The translations under genes and the position numbers were made by a program. The notes under the pieces are model-generated. The model was not told the DNA's origin, ran no database searches, and was given only the letters and a program-made list of their open reading frames with translations. From contig NZ_JAWDIC010000004.1 of assembly GCF_032464895.1 (NCBI RefSeq), positions 434,001-498,000 of the forward strand: 64,000 bases of DNA. Direction: 5' to 3'. This document shows positions 18,675 to 26,804 of the stretch, piece by piece. Origin of the DNA: Phycicoccus sp. M110.8 (lineage in GTDB: Bacteria; Actinomycetota; Actinomycetes; Actinomycetales; Dermatophilaceae). The first letter of the stretch is position 1. The number at the start of each line of letters is the position of its first letter.

Positions 18675-20132
18675 GTGACCGAGCACCTGACCGACGACTC
18701 CACCGTCGAGCGCGCCCTGCGCGCCGGCCTGGAGGAGTTCGACCTGAGCGACGAGGACCGCGCCCTCGTCGACGGCGAGCTCGACGACGACGGGTATGCC
18801 CGTGAGGAGGGTCCGCGGCCGGTCGTCGCCGTCGTCGGCCGCCCGAACGTCGGCAAGTCCACCCTCGTCAACCGCATCCTCGGACGCCGCGAAGCCGTCG
18901 TCGAGGACGTCCCCGGCGTGACCCGTGACCGCGTCGCGTACGACGCGGACTGGGCCGGGCGCCGGTTCACCCTCGTCGACACCGGCGGCTGGGAGATCGA
19001 CGCGACCGGCATCCACCTGCGGGTCGCCGAGCAGGCCGAGGTGGCGGTCGAGCTGGCCGACGTCGTCATGTTCGTCGTCGACGCCACGGTCGGTGCCACC
19101 GATGACGACGAGGCCGTCGTCAAGCTGCTGCGCCGCTCCGGCAAGCCCGTCGTCCTCGTCGCCAACAAGGTCGACGACCAGCGCACCGAGGCCGACGCCG
19201 CCGCCCTGTGGAACCTCGGCCTCGGCCAGCCGTGGCCGGTGTCCGCGCTGCACGGGCGGGGGAGCGGTGACGCCCTCGACGCGGTCCTCGAGGTGCTGCC
19301 GGCGGTCTCGGGCGTGGGCGGGGCGTACGAGCGCGGCGGTCCGCGGCGCGTGGCCCTCATCGGCCGCCCGAACGTGGGCAAGTCCTCGCTGCTCAACAAG
19401 CTGGCCGGGTCCGAGCGGGTCGTCGTCGACAACGTCGCCGGCACCACCCGCGACCCGGTCGACGAGCTGATCGAGCTCGGCGGCAAGACCTGGCGCTTCG
19501 TCGACACCGCCGGCATCCGCCGCCGCGTGCACCAGACCCGCGGCGCCGACTTCTACGCCTCGCTGCGCACCCAGACGGCGCTGGAGAAGGCCGAGGTCGC
19601 CGTCGTCCTCATCGACGCCGAGCAGAGCATCGCCGAGCAGGACATCCGTGTCGTGCAGCAGGTCATCGACGCCGGTCGTGCCCTCGTCGTCGCCTACAAC
19701 AAGTGGGACCTGCTCGACGAGGAGCGCCGCTACTACCTCGAGCGCGAGATCGAGCGCGAGCTCGTGCAGATCCCGTGGGCACCGCGGGTCAACATCTCCG
19801 CCAAGACCGGCCGCGCCGTCGAGCGGCTCGTCCCGGCGATCGAGAAGGCGCTGGACTCCTGGGACACCCGCGTCCCCACCGGACGGCTCAACGCCTTCCT
19901 CGGCGAGGTCGTGGCCGCCCACCCGCACCCGGTGCGGGGTGGCAAGCAGCCGCGCATCCTGTTCGCGACGCAGGCCTCGACCCGCCCGCCGCGGTTCGTG
20001 CTGTTCGCGTCCGGGTTCATCGAGGCCGGCTACCGGCGCTTCGTCGAGCGCCGGCTGCGTGAGGAGTTCGGCTTCGAGGGCACGCCGATCGAGGTGTCCG
20101 TGCGCGTCCGCGAGAAGCGCAAGCGCCGGTAG
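18675..20132 (+). CDS. der: Ribosome biogenesis GTPase Der (EngA)
   Basis: Tandem GTPase needed for 50S subunit maturation. Two G domains: [16 protein letters not shown] (about residue 55) and [16 protein letters not shown] (about 230), each with DTGG/DTAG switch II and NKVD/NKWD G4 motifs, then a KH-like C-terminal domain ([18 protein letters not shown]). 485 residues, with an acidic 45-residue N-terminal extension common in actinobacteria. The GTG at 18675 is chosen because GAGGA precedes it by 6 bases; an in-frame ATG at 18609 would add 22 low-complexity residues. Confidence 0.95.
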   Translation: MTEHLTDDSTVERALRAGLEEFDLSDEDRALVDGELDDDGYAREEGPRPVVAVVGRPNVGKSTLVNRILGRREAVVEDVPGVTRDRVAYDADWAGRRFTLVDTGGWEIDATGIHLRVAEQAEVAVELADVVMFVVDATVGATDDDEAVVKLLRRSGKPVVLVANKVDDQRTEADAAALWNLGLGQPWPVSALHGRGSGDALDAVLEVLPAVSGVGGAYERGGPRRVALIGRPNVGKSSLLNKLAGSERVVVDNVAGTTRDPVDELIELGGKTWRFVDTAGIRRRVHQTRGADFYASLRTQTALEKAEVAVVLIDAEQSIAEQDIRVVQQVIDAGRALVVAYNKWDLLDEERRYYLEREIERELVQIPWAPRVNISAKTGRAVERLVPAIEKALDSWDTRVPTGRLNAFLGEVVAAHPHPVRGGKQPRILFATQASTRPPRFVLFASGFIEAGYRRFVERRLREEFGFEGTPIEVSVRVREKRKRR

Positions 20133-20199
20133 CGCGGGCGGTCCGCGACATCGGGCTCGCGTGCGGCACACCGATTTCAAGCGGCGGTATGCCGTGCGC

Positions 20200-20205
20200 T
20201 AAGGT
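20200..20205 (+). promoter_or_regulatory. -10 box (TAAGGT) for tRNA-Pro
   Basis: TAAGGT lies 29 bases before the mature tRNA 5' end. A weak TTCAAG (20176-20181) is at -35 distance with 18-base spacing. An octamer copy GTATGCCG (20187) occupies the spacer. Confidence 0.5.
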
Positions 20206-20234
20206 TTCGTTCGCTCCGCAAGGGGCGAATGCCA

Positions 20235-20311
<77 letters not shown>

Positions 20312-20314
20312 ACC

Positions 20315-20346
20315 GGGGCCTGACCTGTCACCACAGGTCAGGCCCC
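20315..20346 (+). terminator. Intrinsic terminator of tRNA-Pro
   Basis: GGGGCCTGACCTGT (20315-20328) pairs perfectly with 20333-20346 around a CACC loop and is followed by GTTTTC. It is the only hairpin in the window with a recognisable T-run. Confidence 0.9.
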
Positions 20347-20529
20347 GTTTTCATGCCCCACCCCGGCCGCCGTTGACGACACCCAGCCGAGGCTTCTCCG
20401 GACCAGTTCCGGACCACCAGGCCGAGAACGCGGTCCCGGCGTCGAGTACGGCCTGGGTTTCGGGGTGCCGGGCCACCAGGTGGTGCCACAGCCTTTACCG
20501 AGGCGCGCCACCGGGGCCATAGTTCGGGC

Positions 20530-21135
20530 ATGTGGGCCATGGGGGGCGGTGACGATGACGCGCAGGAGGAGTGGCGTCGTCGAATGAAACCTCACAACGA
20601 GTTGCCCGCATCCCTGGTACTCGACGTGGTGCTGGCCGAGACGCCGGTCGTGGTCATCTCGTTGGCCACCGCGCAGGTCTACCGGAACGGCGTCGACCTG
20701 GAGATCGACATCCGAGCTCGCGAGAACATCGGCAGCAACGGGTTCATCGGTGAAGATGTCCTTGTCGGTGTCGAGTTCTCCGACGGACGACGCGCCACCA
20801 ACCTCCCGATGGTGCACGGCCGGACCCCACCATCGAGCGATGACGCCGTCCTGGCCATGGGTGGAGGTGGAGGCGGGCAACGGTCCGCTTCGATGCGCCT
20901 GTTCCTCACGCCACTACCTTCGCCGGGGGAGCTGAAGCTCTTCTGCGCGTCTCCGCGTAGGAACGTGCAAGAGGCGGCGACCTTGTTGGATGCCGATGCA
21001 ATCCGCGTGGCATCCAGTCGTGCGCGCGAGTTGTGGCCGTGGGAACCGTACGGCGAGTACCAGCCGCCCGATCCACCACCTCCGCCCCCCGGGGGATGGT
21101 TCGAAGCGACGCAGGGCAGGGCGGATGCCCCCTGA
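20530..21135 (+). CDS. Hypothetical protein in the tRNA-adjacent islet
   Basis: 201 residues with no catalytic motif I recognise. The middle holds beta-rich segments (VVLAETPVVVISLATAQVYRN, LEIDIRAR, LVGVEFSDGRRATNL), then a Gly-rich linker MGGGGGGQRSASMRLFLTPL, a segment LKLFCASPRRNVQEAATLLDADAI, and a Pro-rich tail (PPDPPPPPPGGWF). No signal peptide. I have a memory of similar uncharacterised actinobacterial proteins, without function. Codons such as AAA, CCT, TTG and GTA are more frequent than in neighbours, suggesting transfer. The ATG at 20530 follows CATAGT by 6 bases. The stop overlaps the next gene. Confidence 0.7.
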   Translation: MWAMGGGDDDAQEEWRRRMKPHNELPASLVLDVVLAETPVVVISLATAQVYRNGVDLEIDIRARENIGSNGFIGEDVLVGVEFSDGRRATNLPMVHGRTPPSSDDAVLAMGGGGGGQRSASMRLFLTPLPSPGELKLFCASPRRNVQEAATLLDADAIRVASSRARELWPWEPYGEYQPPDPPPPPPGGWFEATQGRADAP

Positions 21136-21556
21136 CGCGAGCAGGCTCCTGCGCCCTCCGACGGACGGTCCGAGCACGCATGATCGTCCAGTCCACGGCA
21201 CGGCAGCGCGTGGGGCCTTGCTCGGCCTCCTTGCGGTGTCTGCGGTGAGCTGTGGCGCAGGGTCGCCTACCGACGTTCACCTACAGAGCGCGACCGTCAC
21301 CCGTGCCGATCACCGGCTCCTCAGGATCGACGTTGCGGCGTGCAACAGCCAGCCCTACGAGGTCCACGCGACCGAGAGCGCCGTGGCCGTCAAGGTGAGG
21401 ATCACGACGACCCAGCCACAGGGGCAGGCAGCGGCACCGTCATGCAGCGACGGGATAACCCTGCGGCTTGCTCAGCCCATCGGATCTCGTGTCCTCATCG
21501 ACCTGACCACCGGGCACCAGGTACCGCTCGGGCCGCTTCCGACAGCCCGTCCGTAG
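21125..21556 (+). CDS. Putative lipoprotein in the tRNA-adjacent islet
   Basis: 143 residues from the ATG at 21125, which overlaps the upstream stop by 11 bases. A signal-like segment GALLGLLAVSAVSC ends in a possible lipobox (AVSC, with Ala rather than Leu at -3), followed by a beta-rich domain (VHLQSATVTRADHRLLRIDVAAC and VAVKVRITTTQPQ). One further Cys pair (AACN and PSCSD) may form a disulfide. No family recognised. The overlap with the preceding gene suggests that the two act together, possibly with the first product as a cytoplasmic partner. Confidence 0.6.
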   Translation: MPPDASRLLRPPTDGPSTHDRPVHGTAARGALLGLLAVSAVSCGAGSPTDVHLQSATVTRADHRLLRIDVAACNSQPYEVHATESAVAVKVRITTTQPQGQAAAPSCSDGITLRLAQPIGSRVLIDLTTGHQVPLGPLPTARP

Positions 21557-21675
21557 CGCCGACCGCGCTCGACAGCACGGGCCGGCGCCGCAACGGGGGT
21601 CCGCCGGACCGAATTCGTACGCCAGTTGACGCTTCCGCTGGTGCCGCCGCGCCATATGTCGCGGCATACCGGCCC

Positions 21676-22194
21676 TCAGCCCTCGTAGCGGGCGAGCCAG
21701 GCGGTGAGGATGCGCTCGAGGTCGTCCCGGTCGGCGGGGGAGAGCGCCTCCAGGATGCGCCGCTCGTTGGCAAGGTGCGCGGCGATCGCGTCGTCCACGA
21801 GCGCGCGGCCGCGTTCGGTGAGGGCGACGACGCGGCCCCGGCGGTCGCCGGTCGCTGCGCGCCGCGTCACGAGTCCGGCTTCCTCGAGGCGGTCGAGCCG
21901 CTTGGTCATGCCGCCGGTCGTCACCATCGTGTGCCGGGCGAGATCGCCGGGGGCCAGCTCGTACGGCTGGCCCGCCCGCCGGAGGGAAGCCAGGACGTCG
22001 AAGTCGCCCTCGCCCAGGCCGAACCGCCGGTAGACGGGGACGAGCTCGCCGGTGAGGTGGGCCGCGAGCCGGTGCAGGCGACCGATGACGCCGACGGGCG
22101 AGGTGTCGAGGTCCGGTCGCTCGCGCCGCCACTGCTCCTGGATGTGCGCGACCCGGTCGGTTGCGGTGCCCTCCCCGGACTGCTGCTGGCCCAT
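21676..22194 (-). CDS. MarR-family transcriptional regulator
   Basis: 172-residue winged-helix repressor: GRLHRLAAHLTGELVPVYRRFGLGEGDFDVLASLRRAG, the recognition region LARHTMVTTGGMTKRLDRLEEAGLVTRR and wing GDRRGRVVALTERGRALV, then a dimerisation helix. The ATG at 22194 follows TATATT by 6 bases on the minus strand, so it is leaderless; the longer frame to 22314 would run into the EamA gene. The palindrome in the shared promoter overlaps its -10 box, so it probably represses itself and the divergent EamA exporter. Ligand unknown. Confidence 0.9.
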   Translation of the reverse strand: MGQQQSGEGTATDRVAHIQEQWRRERPDLDTSPVGVIGRLHRLAAHLTGELVPVYRRFGLGEGDFDVLASLRRAGQPYELAPGDLARHTMVTTGGMTKRLDRLEEAGLVTRRAATGDRRGRVVALTERGRALVDDAIAAHLANERRILEALSPADRDDLERILTAWLARYEG

Positions 22195-22200
22195 CCGCGG

Positions 22201-22223
22201 AATATACCTTCCTCGGAAGGCAT
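22201..22223. promoter_or_regulatory. Divergent promoter and candidate MarR operator
   Basis: CCTTCC-TC-GGAAGG (22207-22220) is a perfect palindrome, extended by outer AT/AT pairs at 22204-22205 and 22222-22223. On the minus strand it abuts and partly overlaps TATATT (22201-22206), the -10 of the marR gene; it ends 10 bases before the EamA GTG. Binding would block both genes. Confidence 0.65.
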
Positions 22224-22233
22224 TGAGGGACTC

Positions 22234-23145
22234 GTGGAGTCGAACCTGCGCGTGGTCCTCACGACCGCCCTCGCCCCGATCGCCTGGGGCGCCAACTACT
22301 ACGTCATCCGGCACACGCTGCCCGCCGACAGCCCGTTGTGGGGCTCGTCGCTGCGCGCCCTGCCGGCGGCGCTCGTCCTGCTGCTGGTCGCCCGCCGGCT
22401 GCCGCGCGGCGCCTGGTGGTGGCGTTCGGCCGTTCTCGGCACGCTCACAGTCGGCGGCTTCTTCCTCCTCGTCTACCTCGCTGCCCAGATGCTGCCGAGC
22501 AGCGTGGCGGCCTCGATCATGGCGGCCTCACCGCTCGTCCTGGCCGGCTTCGCCTGGCTGCTCGCCTCCGAACGGCCCACCGCCCGGGTCCTGGCCGGCG
22601 CCGTCGTCGGCATCCTCGGCGTCCTGCTCGTCGTGGCGGCCGGGTCGGGCGCCGTGTCCGGCTGGGGCGTCGCCGCCTCGGCCACGGCGATGGCGATGTC
22701 CTCGTTCGGTTTCGTGCTGGCCAAGCGCTGGTCGGACGACACCCCCGTCGTCGCCACGACCGCGTGGCAGATGCTCTTCGGCGGCGTGCTCCTCACCGTG
22801 GTGGCCGCTGTGGCCGAGGGCGCCCCGCCCGCGCTCGACGCCAAGGGGGTTGCCGGTGCGGCCTTCGTCAGCCTCATCGGGACTGCCCTGGCCTTCGTCG
22901 TCTGGTACGACGGCCTGCGGCGCCTGTCGGCCGGCACGGTCGGCGTCATCGGCCTGCTGAACCCGGTGACCGGCGTGCTGCTCGGCGCGCTCGTGGCGGG
23001 GGAGCACCTGACCGCGTGGCAGGTGCTCGGGATCGTCCTGGTCCTCGGCGGCATCGTCGTCGGCCAGCAGCGATCGGGTGCCAAGGCCGGGAGGGCGGCG
23101 GCCGAACAGGCACGCTCGCGCGAGCCGGAGCGCGTCCCCGCCTGA
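22234..23145 (+). CDS. EamA-family (DMT) transporter
   Basis: Inner-membrane permease of 303 residues with about ten hydrophobic helices arranged as two EamA repeats: the first from LRVVLTTALAPIAWGANYYVI, the second from AASATAMAMSSFGFVLAKRW, ending LLGALVAGEHLTAWQVLG. Members export amino acids, metabolites or drugs; the substrate cannot be read from sequence. The GTG at 22234 follows a GAGGGA Shine-Dalgarno. It is divergent from the MarR gene and controlled by the shared palindrome, a typical exporter-repressor pair. The C-terminus is Arg/Ala-rich. Confidence 0.88.
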   Translation: MESNLRVVLTTALAPIAWGANYYVIRHTLPADSPLWGSSLRALPAALVLLLVARRLPRGAWWWRSAVLGTLTVGGFFLLVYLAAQMLPSSVAASIMAASPLVLAGFAWLLASERPTARVLAGAVVGILGVLLVVAAGSGAVSGWGVAASATAMAMSSFGFVLAKRWSDDTPVVATTAWQMLFGGVLLTVVAAVAEGAPPALDAKGVAGAAFVSLIGTALAFVVWYDGLRRLSAGTVGVIGLLNPVTGVLLGALVAGEHLTAWQVLGIVLVLGGIVVGQQRSGAKAGRAAAEQARSREPERVPA

Positions 23146-23221
23146 CCCGTTCGGGGGAGCACCGTCCACGAGTGCCCGCACGGGCGCCGCGTCCCGGGCG
23201 TGGTGGACTGACGGGTCAGGC
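23140..23221. terminator. Long-range inverted repeat between convergent genes
   Basis: GCCTGACCCGT (23140-23150, containing the EamA stop) is inverted at 23211-23221 (reaching the methyltransferase stop), with an inner GTCCAC/GTGGAC pair (23164-23169 and 23203-23208). It may act as a bidirectional terminator. Confidence 0.5.
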
Positions 23222-23980
23222 GGTGCCCACGGCACACCACGCCTCGGCGTGGACCTCGAAGGGGGCCGCCGGGAGGCGCTGCTGCGCCAGCGCGCGCAGG
23301 GCCTCCCGGCGCCCGTCGTCGAGCGCAGTGACGTAGGCGCCGGCCGGGCCAACCCCGAAGGTGTACGGCTCCCACCAGTCCTCGAAGGAGTCGAAGCGGG
23401 TGGTGACCGCGAGGGATGACTCTCGCACGTCGGCCAGCCCGGCCTCCCGGAGGAGCTCACCGAGCTGTCCCCGCTCCGTCCCCGCGAGCAGGCCCTCACC
23501 CTCCTCGCCGGGGTCGAACTCGCGGACCACGTCCCAGAACGCCGACACCGGCCCCTGCCGTCCGGCGTGGTCCCACACGCACGCCGCCACGACGCCACCG
23601 GGCCGGGTCACCCGCGCCATCTCACGCAGGCCGGCCACCGGGTCGCGCATGAAGTGCACGACCAGCTGCGCCAGGGCCGCGTCGAAGCGGTCGTCGTCGT
23701 ACGGCAGGTCCTCCGCAGCCGCGGCGACCACGTCGACCCCGGGCAGCCGGCCTCGCGCCGCCTCCACGAACGACTGCGAGGGGTCGCAGGCGTGCACCTG
23801 CCCGGACCCGAGCCGTTCGACCAGGACCGAGGTCAACGCCCCCGGACCGCAACCCACGTCCAGCACCGCCTGGTCGCCGCCCGGCACCACGCCCGCCGCG
23901 TCGGCGAACACCGCCCCGAGGGGCTCGGAGAAGCGGCCCATGAACTGCCCGTACGCCTGCGCGGTCACCTCGAATCCCAC
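23216..23980 (-). CDS. SAM-dependent class I methyltransferase
   Basis: 254 residues with a Methyltransf_11-type Rossmann core: AVLDVGCGPGALTSVL (motif I, about residue 38), HACDPSQSFVEAAR (motif II) and LPYDDDRFDAALAQLVVHFM (motif IV), then REMARVTRPGGVVAACVWDH. The N-terminus FEVTAQAYGQFMGRFSEPLG resembles ubiquinone/menaquinone-type C-methyltransferase relatives, but the substrate is unknown. The GTG at 23980 is chosen because the frame upstream is low-complexity. Stands alone, convergent with the EamA gene. Confidence 0.85.
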   Translation of the reverse strand: MGFEVTAQAYGQFMGRFSEPLGAVFADAAGVVPGGDQAVLDVGCGPGALTSVLVERLGSGQVHACDPSQSFVEAARGRLPGVDVVAAAAEDLPYDDDRFDAALAQLVVHFMRDPVAGLREMARVTRPGGVVAACVWDHAGRQGPVSAFWDVVREFDPGEEGEGLLAGTERGQLGELLREAGLADVRESSLAVTTRFDSFEDWWEPYTFGVGPAGAYVTALDDGRREALRALAQQRLPAAPFEVHAEAWCAVGTA

Positions 23981-24164
23981 GGACCCGAGCGTCCGCCGCC
24001 TGCGAGCGCTCGTCAATGGCCCACCCGAGGCGCCCCCGGGTCCGGACCCACCAGGCGGCAACGCACCGTCCCGCAAACGGTCACAAACCGACGAAGGCGG
24101 ACCCCGCGACGCGCTGCGGGGGGTGGATTCCCGCAAACGCCCTCCACGTGGTCTGCTGCAGCGC

Positions 24165-24170
24165 TACAGT
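24165..24170 (+). promoter_or_regulatory. Candidate -10 box (TACAGT) for the repeat-bearing exported protein
   Basis: TACAGT lies 37 bases before the ATG at 24208, with CAGGAGA as Shine-Dalgarno between; no convincing -35. Confidence 0.35.
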
Positions 24171-24207
24171 TCGGCCGTCGGTCACGGCTTCGGCAGGAGA
24201 ACCCCCC

Positions 24208-24834
24208 ATGCGTCCCACGGTCATCGGCGTCAAGCTCGGCGCTGCCCTCGTCATCGCCCTCGGGATCGCCGGAGGAGGCACGGTCGCCTACGCGCTGACG
24301 TCCTCGCCGGTCGACACCACCACGTCGTCCGCGACCGCGTCGAGCGACCCCACCGCGACGGAGACGGCCGACCCCACGGAGACCGAGACGGCCGACCCGA
24401 CCGAGACCGAGACCGCGGACCCCACGGAGACCGAGACGGCCGACCCGACCGAGACCGCGGACCCGACGGAGACGGAGACGGCCGACCCCACCGCGACCGG
24501 CGCCAAGGGCCCCGACGCCACCGGTCCGGCCGCCCGCGGCCTGTGCACCGCGTGGATCCACCACCAGGGCCGCACCACCGGCAAGTCCGCCGACTCGACC
24601 GCGTTCCGCGCCCTCGCGACCGCCGCGGGCGGCCAGGACCAGGTCGGCGCGTACTGCGCGACTGTCCTGGGGACGGCCACGCAGCCCCAGCCCTCGGCGA
24701 CCGAGGACCAGGGCAGCACGCCCAGCGCCACCGCCTCGGGCTCCGCGACGGGCCACGGCAAGTCCGGGGGCTCGGACCACTCCTCCACGGGCAAGGGCGG
24801 CAAGCACGGCAAGGGCCACGGCAAGGGTCACTGA
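24208..24834 (+). CDS. Exported protein with DPTETETA repeats
   Basis: 208 residues: an N-terminal hydrophobic signal/anchor (VKLGAALVIALGIAGGGTVAYAL), a Ser/Thr linker, about seven copies of DPTETETA-like octapeptides, a small domain with two Cys (LCTAWIHHQG to QDQVGAYCATVL), and a Gly/His/Lys tail (GKGGKHGKGHGKGH). The two-Cys segment recurs in exported actinobacterial proteins of unknown role (from memory). Acidic Thr repeats look like a wall-spanning stalk, possibly O-mannosylated, and the His-rich tail could bind metal; both are inference. The ATG has a good CAGGAGA. Sits alone between two convergent genes. Confidence 0.75.
   Translation: MRPTVIGVKLGAALVIALGIAGGGTVAYALTSSPVDTTTSSATASSDPTATETADPTETETADPTETETADPTETETADPTETADPTETETADPTATGAKGPDATGPAARGLCTAWIHHQGRTTGKSADSTAFRALATAAGGQDQVGAYCATVLGTATQPQPSATEDQGSTPSATASGSATGHGKSGGSDHSSTGKGGKHGKGHGKGH
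24346..24498 (+). repeat. Tandem repeat encoding (DPTETETA)n
   Basis: 24-base units, variants of GACCCSACSGAGACSGAGAC plus GGCC, repeated about seven times; one unit is shortened to 18 bases (DPTETA). Units differ in synonymous positions, so recent slippage is unlikely to explain all copies. Confidence 0.85.
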
Positions 24835-24923
24835 CCCCTCGCCCATCGCCCGGCGACCCCTCGGCCCATCACCCGGCGACCCCCGGGCCGGGCCCCCGGC
24901 ATACCGCCCACCGACCGCTCCCA

Positions 24924-24969
24924 CGCAACGGGCGGCGCCGGCCGCCGCGAAGGCCTCCGGCGCGTTGCG
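24924..24969. terminator. Inverted repeat between convergent genes
   Basis: CGCAACG (24924-24930) and CGTTGCG (24963-24969) enclose a very G+C-rich segment that can pair further. A near-duplicate CCCATC(G/A)CCCGGCGACCCC lies just upstream (24842-24882). No T-run. Confidence 0.45.
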
Positions 24970-24980
24970 GCGCCCCGGCC

Positions 24981-26123
24981 CTAGAGGGCAGCCGCGATCC
25001 GCGAGACCGCCTCGCGCAGGATGTCCGGCGAGGTCCCGAAGTTCAGCCGTGCGTGCCCCTTCCCGCCGGTCCCGAAGCCGGGGCCGGGATGCAGGGCCAC
25101 CTTGGCGCGCTCGCGCAGCACGGCGCTGGGGTCGTCGCCGAGCCCGACGGCGCTGAAGTCCAGCCATGCCAGGAAGGTCCCCTCGGGCACCCGGTATCCG
25201 ACACCCGGCAGCTGCTCGGCCACGAGGTCGGCGAGCAGCCGGCGGTTCTCGTCCAGGCCGGCGAGCAGGGCGTCGAGCCACGCCCCGCCGTGCAGGTAGG
25301 CGGCGCGGTGGGCGATGACCCCGACGTGGCTCGCGCCGTGCGAGACCTCCTCCGGGATGCGGGCGAGCTCGGCCGCGGCCTCGGGTCCGGGCACGGCGAG
25401 CGCGGCCTTGAGCCCGGCCAGGTTGAACGCCTTGGACGCAGACATCAGGGCGACCGCCCGCGCCCCGGCCGGCAGCGACGCCACTGGCGTGAAGGTCGCG
25501 CCGTGCGGCACGAGGGGCGCGTGGATCTCGTCGGCGACCACCCGCGCGCCGTGCTGCTCGGCGAGCTCGATCGCGGCGGTCAGCTCCTCGGGCGTGTGCA
25601 CCGTCCCGGTCGGGTTCTGCGGGTTGCACAGGAGGTATGCCGCGTGGCCGCCGTCGCGCGTGGCCTCAGTGAGGGCGCGCTCGAGCGACTCCAGGTCGAT
25701 CCGCCCGGTGTCGCCTAGCGGTGCCTCGACGACCCGCCGCCCGAGGTGCTCGACGAACTGGAAGAACGGGGGGTAGACGGGGGTGTTGACCACGACGGCG
25801 TCGCCGTCGCCGGTGAGGAGCTTCAGCACCTCCACCACCCCGAGCATCACGTCGGGGACGATCTGCATGTCACCGGGGTCCGGGTGCCACCCCCACCGCT
25901 CGCCGGCAAAGCTCGCGAGCGCCTCGGCGTAGTCCTCGGGCCACGGGTACCCGGTGTCGCCCGACTCGAGTGCCTCGTGCACGGCGCGTCGCACCGGCTC
26001 GGCCGGGACGACGTCCATCTCGGCCACCCACAACGGCAGCACGTCCGGCCCGTACAGCCGCCACTTGACGCTGCGCCGCTCGCGCAGCCGCTCCAGACCC
26101 GGTCCGAGCAGCGGGTTGTCCAT
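24981..26123 (-). CDS. PLP-dependent aminotransferase / cystathionine beta-lyase-like (MalY/PatB type)
   Basis: 380-residue fold-type I PLP enzyme. MalY/PatB-like signs are RSVKWRLYGPDVLPLWVAEMD at the N-terminus, LLCNPQNPTGTVHTPEEL, the DEIHAPLV Asp and SASKAFNLAGLK with the PLP-binding Lys (about residue 225), and a C-terminal RLNFGTSPDIL with the carboxylate-binding Arg. These enzymes often cleave C-S bonds (cystathionine) or act as aminotransferases; which applies here is not clear. ATG at 26123; divergent from the CDP-alcohol transferase gene 42 bases away. Confidence 0.88.
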   Translation of the reverse strand: MDNPLLGPGLERLRERRSVKWRLYGPDVLPLWVAEMDVVPAEPVRRAVHEALESGDTGYPWPEDYAEALASFAGERWGWHPDPGDMQIVPDVMLGVVEVLKLLTGDGDAVVVNTPVYPPFFQFVEHLGRRVVEAPLGDTGRIDLESLERALTEATRDGGHAAYLLCNPQNPTGTVHTPEELTAAIELAEQHGARVVADEIHAPLVPHGATFTPVASLPAGARAVALMSASKAFNLAGLKAALAVPGPEAAAELARIPEEVSHGASHVGVIAHRAAYLHGGAWLDALLAGLDENRRLLADLVAEQLPGVGYRVPEGTFLAWLDFSAVGLGDDPSAVLRERAKVALHPGPGFGTGGKGHARLNFGTSPDILREAVSRIAAAL

Positions 26124-26153
26124 GCCTGCGAACTCTACGCAGCACCAGCCGGT

Positions 26154-26159
26154 TAGGCT
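26154..26159 (+). promoter_or_regulatory. -10 box (TAGGCT) of a leaderless promoter for the CDP-alcohol transferase gene
   Basis: GGTTAGGCT ends 6 bases before the GTG at 26166. No Shine-Dalgarno. It opens the large DUF881-garA cluster. Confidence 0.6.
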
Positions 26160-26165
26160 TCGGAC

Positions 26166-26795
26166 GTGGTCGGACGAACGGAGCGGGGGAGCGCTGTCGA
26201 CGCGCCGTCGCGACCCGTCGCCGCCTCCGGGCAGGTGCTCAACGTCCCCAACGCCCTGTCGGCCCTGCGCCTCGTGGGCGTGCCGGTGTTCCTCTGGGCG
26301 ATCCTCTCGCGGCACGACGCGGTGGCCCTGCTCACCCTGATGGTGTCCGGCGTCAGCGACTACCTCGACGGCAAGATCGCCCGGCGGTTCGGGCTGGTCT
26401 CCCGGCTGGGGGAGCTGCTCGACCCGCTGGCCGACCGCCTCTACATCGCGACGACACTGCTCGGGCTCGCCTGGCGCGAGATCATCCCCTGGTGGCTGGT
26501 CGGCGCGCTCGTCGGCCGCGAGGTGCTGCTCGCCGCGGTCCTGTGGTGGATCCGCCGCTACGGCCAGGTCGGCCTGCCGGTGCACTTCGTCGGCAAGGCC
26601 GCGACGTTCAACCTGCTCTACGCGTTCCCGCTGCTGCTCCTCGGCCAGGGCACGAGCGGCTTCGCCCGGTGGGCCGAGCCGATCGGGTGGGCGTTCGCCT
26701 GGTGGGGCACCGTCCTGTACTGGGTGGCCGGCGTCATGTACATCGTCCAGGCGCGGCAGGTGGCGGTCGCGCACCGCGCCGTGCCGGCCCGGTAG
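26166..26795 (+). CDS. CDP-alcohol phosphatidyltransferase family protein (PgsA-like)
   Basis: Integral membrane enzyme of 209 residues that transfers a phosphatidyl group from CDP-diacylglycerol to an alcohol. The signature DG-x2-AR-x8-G-x3-D-x3-D is intact in DYLDGKIARRFGLVSRLGEL and LLDPLADR (about residues 66-92), and about six hydrophobic helices follow. In Mycobacterium the gene at this place (Rv1822) is called pgsA2; whether the acceptor is glycerol phosphate or another alcohol is unknown. First gene of a run conserved from Mycobacterium to Micrococcales. Confidence 0.88.
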   Translation: MVGRTERGSAVDAPSRPVAASGQVLNVPNALSALRLVGVPVFLWAILSRHDAVALLTLMVSGVSDYLDGKIARRFGLVSRLGELLDPLADRLYIATTLLGLAWREIIPWWLVGALVGREVLLAAVLWWIRRYGQVGLPVHFVGKAATFNLLYAFPLLLLGQGTSGFARWAEPIGWAFAWWGTVLYWVAGVMYIVQARQVAVAHRAVPAR

Positions 26796-26804
26796 GGCGG
26801 CGTC

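Noticed and set aside
24346-24498. Regular repeats that might be a CRISPR array
   Set aside because: No spacers; repeats are contiguous, in frame and encode DPTETETA in an exported protein.
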